Part shown: positions 23,456-35,200 of the stretch, piece after piece
Layout: each line of letters begins with the position of its first letter
Numbering within the stretch: the first letter of the stretch is position 1
From: Atherinomorus stipes
Lineage: Eukaryota; Chordata; Actinopteri; Atheriniformes; Atherinidae
Assembly (NCBI GenBank): GCA_023101725.1
Contig: JALJCO010013434.1
Span: forward strand, 1,191,001 to 1,255,000
Length of the DNA stretch: 64,000 bases
Direction of reading: 5' to 3'
Position numbers and translations under genes: made by a program
The notes under the pieces: generated by a model
Databases searched by the model: none
The model's input: only the letters and a program-made list of their open reading frames with translations
Told to the model about the DNA's origin: nothing

Positions 23456-26400
23456 CTGGAGACAAGCATAAATACATGAGTCAAAAATAAAACAGTAGTA
23501 AGGTAAAAGAAGAAGTGAAGTGTTGAAATAGTTCAGATGTGTCTCTAACTTTTTAGAGTTATATTTTGAGTTTTTTGGTTTTTTTTTGTTTTCTTTATTC
23601 AATTAATACATAAATATCTATCACTTAAATCATAACCTCAAAGGTAACAAAAACAGGAAAAATGCTAGTAGGGGGAAAATCTAAAACTGTTTCATCATCA
23701 GTGACAAGCAATAACAGTGATGTCAAACTTTAATTTAATTTCAAATTATCATTATATATCTAGTCAGCATATAAATCTAATCCATAAATATTATTGTTAG
23801 TATCAGTGCTTGTATAGACTCTTGGGTAGGACATCCAACAAGTGAGTACCTCTGTCTGAACCATGGCTGGCCTCTGAGTTCGGAGAACCTTGACAGTCTG
23901 GAAGATGTCTACTACTCCCTCATACCTCATCCTCTCCAGCACGATGCTCAGGGTGATGAACACCCCAGTCCGCCCAATACCAGCACTGGTGGACACACAT
24001 TGTAAGACTCTTACAACCAATACTAATGATAATTACATTTGAACACATGCAAAAGACAAATTTCACCAAGGGAACTGGTCTTTTGCCGTACAAGTCACCT
24101 CCTAAATACCTTTAGCTGGCAAAGCTATTGTCACATCCTGTCTGTCATCACATGCATGAAACTTCAGTGATCCTGGAATCACTGAGGTGTCGTGCACAAG
24201 ATGACACACACAGAGACTGCTGCAGATGTGCTGCTCCTTAAATGTGTTGTGGAGCGTTGTTACCAGCCAGATCTTCCTTCCAGTGGCCAGGTCCAATTTT
24301 CAGTGATGTAACATTTATTTTCTTTCTCTGAACATTCATTCATGTGTTGCATCCCAGCACCATTAAGTCCTTTATTTACATACATGTAGGCATAGCAGAC
24401 ACAGCCAAGGTTGTGCTGACACTGTTGACATGACTTTTTACAGGTTTGTATAAACACACACAGTCATCAATTATACAGAAAAATGAAGGCACAAACGTCT
24501 GACAGGTCAAAATTGTTTTGAATAAACGGGGTCAGGTAGACAGATTTTGGGGGGGAACATGGGAGGGAAAAGGACAGGAAAAACAAAATACTTGAGTTAA
24601 CGCGGACATGGCCTTGTATATAGTGAATACTACTAGAACTTGTTCAGTGACTTAGCAGGTTAAGTAGAAAGTTGTTTTTGTAGCTTTGTATTGCACTTTG
24701 GGAGAAAAAACACCACCATCCAGAAGGAGTCATTATTTAAAATGGATTTAGATCAATGCTGCACAGGAGACACTTGATGAAACTGATTTCATCAGATGAC
24801 AATCATTTAACAGTCTGCTTTAAGGACACTTACCTTTTCATGTGCATTATCAAACCAAGACGTCAAAGAAAAAGATGCAACTGTTCTCATGTACACAAAA
24901 ACACCCAATCACCCCCCTCTCACACACACACATACCTGCAATGAACAGTGATTGGTCCGTCTTGTCCGAACTGCTCTTTAGTTTTATGGACTTGGTCAAT
25001 GAAGTCGATGAAACCCTCAGCAGTTTTGGGTACTCCTTGTTCCGGCCAGTCAGTGAATTGAAACTGCCGGATCGTCCTGGACTGACCATCCTGATGAGCA
25101 GGATAAATAGAAAAGGACATCTGACACACTGATCTGTAGCTCTTTAGTTTTACAAGCCAGTGCTGGGTGGTGAGGTACTGTTGATTTTACTGTCAGGTCA
25201 GCTTCTGTCCAGGGCCTCTCTGACCACCACCAACATTCAAATACAGTATATATATATTATACGGTCCCACACACAGGACGTCTGGTACCGGCAAGTTTAT
25301 TCCAACCATGTTTGTTACAGTCCAACTCAGCATGATTACATTTTTAAATCTCAGTTCATAGAAAGTTGAGGAGGAAAACCAGCAGACGGCACAGATTTAA
25401 ATGCAATGGTTTTAGAATAAAATAACCAGTTACGTATTTTTCTATTGGTTTTGTAGGAATGTGAGATTTGTGTGCTGTGTGCTAATCTAAGCTTCCAGGC
25501 CAATTTCCGTCTGCTTTCTCTTACAGTAAGAACTACAGAAGTATCCACAAATCAGCAGTCATTGGCAAGCTTTGCTTAGCGATTTTAGTTGTTGTGCTTC
25601 AAAATCCCATTCCTCAAAATAATATTTCATGTGTAACTGAGTGTTGTTTGTGTCTAAATTTCTATTTAAATGTTAATGATAGGAGTGACTGGCGTCTGCT
25701 CCAATCATGAGCTTATTTCCACACAGCATCATGCTCTTAGCTCTGTCATTGGCTGCCGATATAAACAGAAATATCCACCCAGAAACGTCCCGACCAGATC
25801 AAAACAATACAAAAGAGTGAATCACAGGCAGGAGGGAGAGAGTTGCATTCAAATGCACCACGGCACGGGGATAGAGGCCGAAAGACGGGTTATGAGACCG
25901 ATTTCACTTGCTAAAGTCTAACGTTTATTTTTTACGGGGGAACTTTGAACTATATCTTTAAAATAAGATGAGAAAAAAATAATTGTTTTCCTGCTTCCTC
26001 ATTCAGTAAAAGAACTCATTCAGTAAGAAATCTTCCCAAAGAAAAGAACTTACCCTTGTGTTTGTAATTTTAAACTCTCGAAGGATGTACTGAGGCATGT
26101 TGTACTCGGCCATGGGGTCTACAACAAAGTACAGGTAGCGTGCAGAATGTTCTGCAGGCCAGTACCGATGGCACTTCTCCTACGGACCCAAGAGAAGACA
26201 CAGCAGGATATATTAGAATAGAATAGAATAGAATAGAATAGAATAGAATAGAATAGAATAGAATAGAATAGAATAGAATAGAATGTTAATTAATCCAGTA
26301 TAAATGAATCTTAAACCTTAAGTAATATTGCCGCACTGTTATTAGTGAAAAAAATAACTGAACAGAAAACTAAAAAGAATTTTCATTTGTCAGTCTTAAA

Positions 26401-29400
26401 TGTCCTGAGAGGCTACTTGTGATCATTTCTAATTTCTGTTTTTATTTTTTTTAATTTTTTTTGTCAAATAAACCAAAATGCAGAAGCAGTGGGGAAAAAA
26501 ATTACATTCATTCTTCAATAGAAATTTGCAAACAGGTATTATATTCAAATGCACAGAAGTGAATTGGTGTGGTATAACTGATATAAGAGACCTGTGCATA
26601 AACAAAAGAACTGTAACAGGGGCTTAAAAATTTTGCAGAATGTCTTATAAAATCTACAAAATCCATTGTGTCACTGCATCAGACCTACTCCTGTCAAAGT
26701 GTAGTAAAATGAGCATTATTAGTAGTTTTACCCGTCCCATTTCGCGGAGTTTGGTGAGCATGACCACAATTGTGGAGTTGTGTTCCCACAACATTCTCCA
26801 CAAGTCCTCTGAGGTTTCAGCTAATGGGCCCTGGGTGGCCATATATGCCCTCTGCTGTCTGCAAAGAAAGAGATGGCTGTTTATTCCATTTCAGCTTTCC
26901 TCTTTTTTTATCCCTAGCTCCTTTTTTTACAGTGAAATATTTCAGTTTACCATGATAAATAGTGGCTAAATAATCCTGTTGTCATGAGTTATGATGTCCA
27001 CTCATAGTTGTAGATGTGAACACTATAAATGGTTGTCTCTTTTATTAGAAGTTATGAAAGAAAATATCTGGGAATATCTTTAAAATTTACTAAGACAATG
27101 AAAGGGGTAAATATTTCTTTGGATTTAAAAAAAAAATTTCCTCTGGGCAATGATAGCAAGGATCAGTCATTTGAAAACAAACATTTAAGATGTAATATGG
27201 TCACATGGTAAGAGCATTAACATTTTAAAAGGTATAACGTAAGCATAAAGTAAGTATATTGACTGAATACTTGATTTAGCAGAGTTCTGCACCAACTATT
27301 TTTATCTGCTGATTTTGTATAAGGCTCTTGGCCATTTGACATGAAAATTGCCCAGAAGAGCACAGGGCTATGAGACACCACCTCCCATGCAAGGCTATAA
27401 TCTCCTCTTGTCAGCTGCTTGTACATTATCTACCATCCCAGAACATTTCTGCAGAATACCATCTGCTTTCTGTCAACGTTCTGCAGAGAAGCGGTTCTGT
27501 GGACTCACCTGTAACCATCGATGAAGCTGGCATTGATGTAATCTGAGCCCTCTACACCTCTGACTGGCTGCAGACAGACGCGAGTGGATTCAAAAGGCAT
27601 AATGTTCACCAGCCGGTTCTTAAATTTGTTACATGGAAGGTTAGCACTGATGAATCTTAAAGTTTGTGCTTTCGAGTTGGCCAGTTTCTGCAGAGACAGA
27701 GGTGAAGTTAAAGTTAATTTCTGTAGCACATATAACACAACAACAGCTGACCAAAGTGCTGCACAAGTTGAATGAATGGAAATATCTTGTACAGTAATAA
27801 ATCAGTTAACTCAAATGAGTCAATTACATCAAAACTGTGCATGAACAATAAAAGTTAAAATATGCATCCCCCTGGCCTAAAAGCAAGTAAGAAACTTGTT
27901 TTAGAGTGTTTTAAAGTTTTAAAATGATTAAGGCTTTGAGCTCTTCTGATGTGGAAAGACTGGCAGCTTTTACAGTAAGATTAAGAGCCATCACTGAAAA
28001 AGACTCCATCACCTTCATCTTTTAGGATCGAGGAACATCCAAGAATACTAGCTCTTGGACCACAGTGGTCTTGATGAAGGATGATGCTTAAAAAATTTGG
28101 ACATGTAATGTAAAATCCTTCAGGCTCTGTAATAACTTTAAAACTGGATCCTGTAATACATTGAAAGCCATTGTGGAGAGGCCAGTGTAGGCTGTGTCAC
28201 CCCTTTAAAAAAAAGCTGGCACTGAAATTGCCAAACAGGAGTTTTTTGTTCTTTCAGACTTGCTGTAGTTCCTGCAATGTGTCATTCCTGTAGAGCTGCT
28301 GAGCATTTCTTATCATCTTTTTGCACTTTTCTGTACACGACCTGGAAGAATATATGTCTTGAAGTTATCAGTTAAGTTTATTTAATGTCAACGTTGAAGG
28401 ACAAATGTTGAAGGAATGCTGTTTTATACTAAACTTTTGAAAACGGTGCAATGTTAGACGCATTAGCCCGTCTATGGGATTTTCGATGTTAAGTTAGCAT
28501 TAATGCTAATCTTGAGTTGTGTGTGTGTAATTGATGAGGAAATTCATTACTATAGTCTTTTCATTGACAAAAATAATATTTGCACGTGTGTAAATAAGAT
28601 TGCAACTCATTCAAGTTTATCAATATGCACATTTGTTTTGCACCACTCATCGGTCCAAACATGAGCAAAACTGAGAAACTCATTAAACCAAATACAAGGA
28701 TACCAGTTTTTGTCAGGAAGACAGGCGTGTCAGTAGACACTGTCAAGACAGTTCTGTAGAAAAGGGACCTGTCGACCTAGACAAGCAGTGCCCTCTACAC
28801 CTTAAACCGCACCCTCTTAGGAAGTGCCGTGCTTTCTGGAGCAAACCTTTGGAGGAGAGAAAAACCTACCCTAAGGACAAAAATGTCTGTTACAGGTGCT
28901 GCGCGTCATCCAGTCACCTAGCCAAGAACTGCAATAAAAATGTTCAATGCAGAGAGTGCAATAGTGACAGTCACCCTACAGCACTTCATCCGGGGCCGGC
29001 TCCATGGATGACCGGAGCTCTTGTTACTGCGAAAGATCAAGGTGGGTAGCAAAGGGATGGAGCTTCTTTAGCCGTTACATCTAAATGCACAGACATATGT
29101 GGTAAAGCACTCAAGACACGATCATGTGCAAAAATCTGTCTTGCCAGAGTTTATCCAGCAAGAGAGAGAGAAAGAACCATACAAACTTATGTAGCTCTTG
29201 ATGAACAAAGTAATAGATCTTTAGCAAGAAGTGAGTTCTTTGAACTCTTTGACAACAAGGAGGGTTCAGCTTCATACACAATGAAGACATGCTCAGGAGT
29301 CATTGAAACTGTGGGATGGCGAGCTCATAATTTCATCATAGAGTCATTAGATGGCAAGACCCATATCTCACTCCCAGCTCAGATCAAATGCAATTTGTTG

Positions 29401-31297
29401 CCAGATGACAAATCAGAAATCCCCACGCCGGAGATCGCCCAACACTACTCACATCTAAATAGTGTTGTGGGCAAGATCCCCCGCTTGATCCCACAGCAGC
29501 CATCCTCATGCTACTGGGTTGTGACGTACCAAGAGCACAAAAAGTTTGTGAGAAATGTAATGGACCCCACAACACACCCTATGTCCAATGCCTTGACCTA
29601 GGCTGGGTTATCATAGGAGAAGTATGTCTAGGGAGAGTTCACAAGCCAGACTCCATCAATGTTTACAGGACAAACATACTCAGTAATGGACATCCATCTC
29701 TTTTTAATCCTTGTCCCAGTGCCCTCCACGTCAAAGAGAAAGCTGCAGTTCCGGTGTTTCAGCAGGGAAATGTACACCCTACGGATGATGATGACCTGTT
29801 TAGTGAAACAGACTTCCTTGGCCAAGGAGTCTTTAAACAAAAACTTCATGACAACAAGCCTGCTATGTCTGTGGAGGATAAAATCTTCCTGGAAATAATG
29901 GACAGGGAAGTCTTTATGGACAACTCAAATAGTTGGGTGGCTCCATTGCCCCTCAGGGAGCCAAGACGCAAACTCCCCAACAACAGAGTACAAGCAGAAA
30001 ACTGTCTCAAGACACTGTGTCGTAGGATCATCCTATTTTTCCTCCACTTTGCAAATAATGATGAGCATGTTGAGAGGGGGTCAGCCAGGGTATGACAAAT
30101 TATTCAGTGTGCCCAGTACTTGATATGGTCATCTCCCGTTTTTCAGCCACGTATGGTCCACTCAAGAAACTTTCCCTGGATGAAATGACCTTTGCATTCA
30201 GGGGGAGGTTGAACTTGAAGCTATATAATCCCAAAAAATGGATAAATATGGCTACAAGTCATTTGTTTTGAGTGAAGCTACCTCAAGCTACCTCATGTTT
30301 TACAGTGGTGCATGTACACAGGACACAGCAGAGGAAAATGATCATCTTGGTGCGACCCACTGTATTGTCCATCAGCTGATGGCTCCATACACTGAGAAAG
30401 GGCGTGAGGTTTACATGGATAGCTATTATACATCACCAGCCTTAGCTAACGAGTTAGCAGCTAACGAAACTGGACTGTGTGGAACGGTAAACTGCAACAG
30501 GCGAGGGATGCCACAGGGGCTGAAACCAGCACAGTTGCCTTCAAAAAGGGGAGGTGAGCCTGTGTTTATGCAGAATGGCAAATTGCTGGCTTGTGCATGC
30601 CATGACACAAAGCGTCTCACCATGTTGACAGCCATTCACACGAACACGTGCGTTCAGAAACGTATTTGCTCAAAGGCCAGTGCAACCGGTTTTCGCACCA
30701 TCCAAAAACCAGAGTGCGTTGGGGGGAGTTGATACAGCTGATCAGCGCATGACAACATACCTCTTTCCGCACTGGTCCAGGAAATGGTACAACCGTATTA
30801 TCAACATGGTCCTTAGTATCGGTGTGGTCAATGCCGACATAATCTACAGTCGGTGGAGTCCTGTTCCACACATACCCCTGAAGGCTTTCATCCAGGACAT
30901 CGTGACTGCTTAACTCGAGGGTTACTCCAAGAGGGAAAGCAAGAAGGGAAGAAGGCCTTCAATGGAAAGGGGAGAAATGCCACAACGGCTCACTGAACAC
31001 CACTGACTCTGCAATACTGATGATCGTCCAGATTGCGTAGTATGCTCAGACCGTACCCGTCCTAAGGGGTGACGCCAGATGCAGTTCAGATGCAGTCAGT
31101 GTGGTGGAGGTCTCTGTGCTGTGCCTTGCAATAAGCAATAGCACACACTGAAGAACCCAAAACAATGCCATCTTGACAGATGAGCAAAAAATATTTGCAC
31201 ACCAAAAAACATTGTAAATATTGTCAAAATTCAGCTTAGTTCAGTTCAAATTACATTCCTGATTCCCTTTATTTTACTCCGAGGATGAGAGACTGAA

Positions 31298-31365
<68 letters not shown>

Positions 31366-31631
31366 GACGCGTAATTGCAACATTGTGGGGACTGTGTTCT
31401 GGATTTTTACTATCACTGTGGGGACGTCTTGCCCTCGTGGGGACATTTTCCCGGTCCCCATGGGGATGAACCCCGATTTGAGGGTCAAGATTAGGTTTTA
31501 GAGATTAAGTTCCAATTAGGTTTAGGTTAGGATTAGGACAAGGGTTAGGTTTAGGCAATCAGTTCTGGGAGTTAGGTTTAGGGTTAGGGGCTAGGGAATG
31601 CATTATGTCAATGGAAAGACCCCATGAGGAA

Positions 31632-31686
<55 letters not shown>

Positions 31687-32211
31687 CTACACACTTCTTC
31701 TTAAAAAAAAAAACAACATAAAAAATTGAATTTAACCTGTTGATATACAAATTAGATTAGCAAATATACTCCAACCAAACTTCTGTTCCTTTATTTTGAG
31801 CATGAGATAACTTTTTTTTTTTCCCCTGTGTATAAATATGTTCAAAAGTCAGTTTTACTGAAAGTTATGTAATCCATGTATTTCAATATGCTGTTTCCAT
31901 GTATTTGGAAACAGCCCCCTCGCCAGCCATCGCCATATATGGCTTGCAAAGAGCTGCCATACAAGAAAAAGAAAAATATAGTCTGGAGGCAAGAATTAAA
32001 AATGAAAATGTAAATAGAAAAATGTGAGAATGGAATAAATAATAAAAAAAAAGAAAAGAAAAAAAAAAAATAAAAAAAAAAATAATAAAAAGAAAAAAAA
32101 AAAAAAAAAGGAAGAAAAGGAAGAAAAAAAAAAAAAGGGAAAGAAAAGAGGAAAAAAAAAAAAGAAAAAGAGGAAAAAGGAAAGGAAAAGAAAAAAGAAA
32201 AAGTAAGAAAA

Positions 32212-32243
<32 letters not shown>

Positions 32244-35200
32244 AAAAAAAAAAACCAAAAAAAGAAGAAGGGAAGAGAGGGGAAAAAAAAAGGAAAAAAA
32301 AAAGAAAAGGAAAAAAAAAAAAAAAAAGGGGGGGGGGGAAAAAAAAAGGAGAGAAAGGAGGAAGAAGAAAAGGGGGAGGAAAAAAAAGGGAAAAGGGGGA
32401 GAAAATAAGGAGGGGGGGGAGGAGAAGAGAAAAGAAGAAAAAAAAAATAAAAAAGGGAAAAAATAAAAGAGAAGGGGAAAATAAAATAAAAAAGGGATGA
32501 AATAGGAAAAATGGAAAAAAAAAAAAAGAAGGGGAAAAAAAAAGGGGGAAGAAAAACAGTGTGTCTTGAGAGATTTTTATGTGGATGACGGCTTGACCTC
32601 TTTTCCTACGAGTGACAGTGCTATCCATGTACTGAAGGAGACCCAAAAAAAGTTGGCAGTCTCAAACATTCGACTACACAAAATAGCATCCAATCACAAG
32701 GCGGTGATGGAGGCATTCCCATCTGAATAATGGGCCAAAGAGCTAAAGGACTTAGCACTGGGAGCACCCTCTACCTGTGCAAAGGAGCTTTGGTCTCAAG
32801 TGGGAACTCGAGAATGACAGCTTCACTTTCCTCGTCTTTAGAGTAGAGAAACCATTTACACGCAGAGGTATTCTCTTGACAGTCAACAGCCTGTTTGACC
32901 CACTTAGCTTTGTGGCTCCCATAACAGTGCGGGGGAAATCACTAGTCAGAGAACTTTCATCAGAGTTTTGTTAATGGGATGCCCCATTGCCCGCCGAAAA
33001 GGAAACAAAGTGGAAGACCTGGAAAGATTCGTTTGTCGTCCTTGAGCAGCTTCAGATTCCACGGTCACACTTACCACACTCAGACTTTGTTGAACCTGCT
33101 TCGTGAAATGGACCTGGGGCTGTTTACAAAGACTCCAAATTGCGAGTCTAATGTCTTTGCCTGCAAAAAATGCGTGCGCTGTCATTTTAGCGTTTGCGGG
33201 TGATCTACAAAGATTACACGCGCAATCTGTAAAGGCGCAAAAGAGGATTTAAATGAGGATTTAGCGTGCACTCCGACTGCGCACGGAAAGTTAGAAGAGC
33301 ATGTGGTAAACGCAAAATGAAATCATCTGATAGAGAGATGTTGTTTAGAGATATAATGAGGAAATAAAAAAAGAATATAAGATAAATATGAAGAGTTCAT
33401 TTGCAAAAAAAGACAAACGATTTAGAAAAACGGAGTTACTGCTTTTGAAATAAACTTTCTTTACTTGATATTTTAGAAAATAAGCTACATGAAGTGAGGG
33501 TTTTAATGATGTAAAATTGAGATAGGACGTTTGTACCCGACAGAACAAAAGCAGTTAACTCCGTTTTAAGTGATGTTTGTCTGTTTTTGAAATGAACTTC
33601 ATATAAACTATAAATAAAAATAATGAGAGGTTTTCCTGTGGATCGTAAGAAGAGGCAGTTTAAGGACATGGATAAGGACACGCTGTTGAAGATGATCTGA
33701 TATTACGCACAGACTGCGCGCTCTTTGGCACAATGCCAGGCGCGGGACTGCGTATTGCCCCCACCCCATGAAAACTAGTAAAAAAAAATAGTTCATTAGT
33801 TTGTGCGACGTTACTGGTTATTTTCACTGAGTTTTTGTGGGGTGGGGGCCAACTTCACGCAGGAAAGCAACCTAGAGCAGTAGCAGTTGTGGGGTGTGGA
33901 GGAGCAGTAGATGATTTTAATTTAAAAATATGCCATTGGCAAAAAGTAAAAAGAAAATAAAAAGACATAATTAATATCAGCTTTAACTACCATGATGCTG
34001 CAGCTGCAGATGTTCTGGTTCATGTCTAGAATAACCCGTGTTTTTTTTTTTTTTTTTTTTTTTTTTTTCTTTTACTTGTCCTGTCCAGCATCGAAGAAGC
34101 AGAATGGAAACTGATTGCTTTATTCTGTTGACGTTTTGGGGGTTTATGAACATAAGGCTCCACTTGATTCATGTTTTCATTTTTTTTTTATTTAACATTT
34201 GTCTTTCACCATCCATATATACTGTGGGCCTGACAAGGGAGAAATGAAAGTTAACAGAGGTAATGATAGAAAGTGAAACAGAGAGAAAGGAGTAAGGAAG
34301 AGGAAGAGAGAGAGGAGAGAAAACATGAATCCACTTACACAGTTCACTGGTACATCTGTACCGCGATCCCTAAACAACCAAGGTCTCTGTTGGAAAACAA
34401 AATCATACAAACACACACAAACACACGCAGAACTACGCAGAGAAGAGGTACACCCTAGTCATCGCAATGGGAAGTAGAGAAGAGGTACAACCTAGTCATC
34501 GCAATGGGAAGCAGTGTCACAGTGTCAACATGCATAATAAAGGGTGCTCCGTGGTGATACAGTCATGCAGATGCAACCTCGTCTCTGCAAGGAGGAGAAA
34601 GCCCGCAAGGCTCACGACCCAGGCCCCCAGCAGCCACCCAGAGGCCCAGATCCCATATAACCCGTGTTTAACAGTGATGTTGATTGTTATTTAATTAAAT
34701 AATGAAAACTTGACGTGTCGCCTGAACACATCATGAAAAATGATTCTGACCCGATGTCTGCAGTCCTGTGTGCAGCATTCTTTCAGCCATCAGTGCGTAA
34801 AGCTGCCAGTTATACCTGCTTTTCAGACGTGCTAAATTACACGCAATCTTTTGCCCCCGCTTTCCTTTGAACAGTTGATAGATCACGTTGCGCGTGTTAA
34901 ACTGAGGTTTTGCATAGTCTCCTCCCAATATTTTGCGCCTTCTGGCAGAAACGCCCAGTTTTGCATATTCATCTGCAGCAGATGCGCAAAATGGACAGCG
35001 GCGCTATTTTGCCCCTTGACAGGCGCAAACCTCCTTTTGCCCTGCTTTGTAAATCAGCTCTGGCGGATTATTGCGTGCGTAATGAAGATAGCGCCTGCTT
35101 TAACGAGCGCAAACCTTTCGTAAATCGGGCCCCTGGTGTTTATTTGAACCTGTTAACTATCTGCCAAACTAGAAGCTCCATCAAATTCCAGTAAGGGCAG

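Larger units (their letters stand above)
33115..35133. mobile_element. ~2-kb non-autonomous DNA transposon with diverged inverted ends
   Basis: The left end GGGGCTGTTTACAAAG and the reverse complement of the right end, GGGGCCCGATTTACGAAAG, match. Both sub-terminal regions are rich in GCGCAAA/TTTGCGC words. No transposase is seen and no clear target-site duplication was found. An internal inverted repeat lies at 33389-33606, and a 37-bp tandem duplication at 34441-34514. Confidence 0.6.

Noticed and set aside
31996..32646. Long minus-strand ORF of 216 codons rich in Phe
   Set aside because: It is the complement of the A/G low-complexity tract; poly-Phe with no domain.
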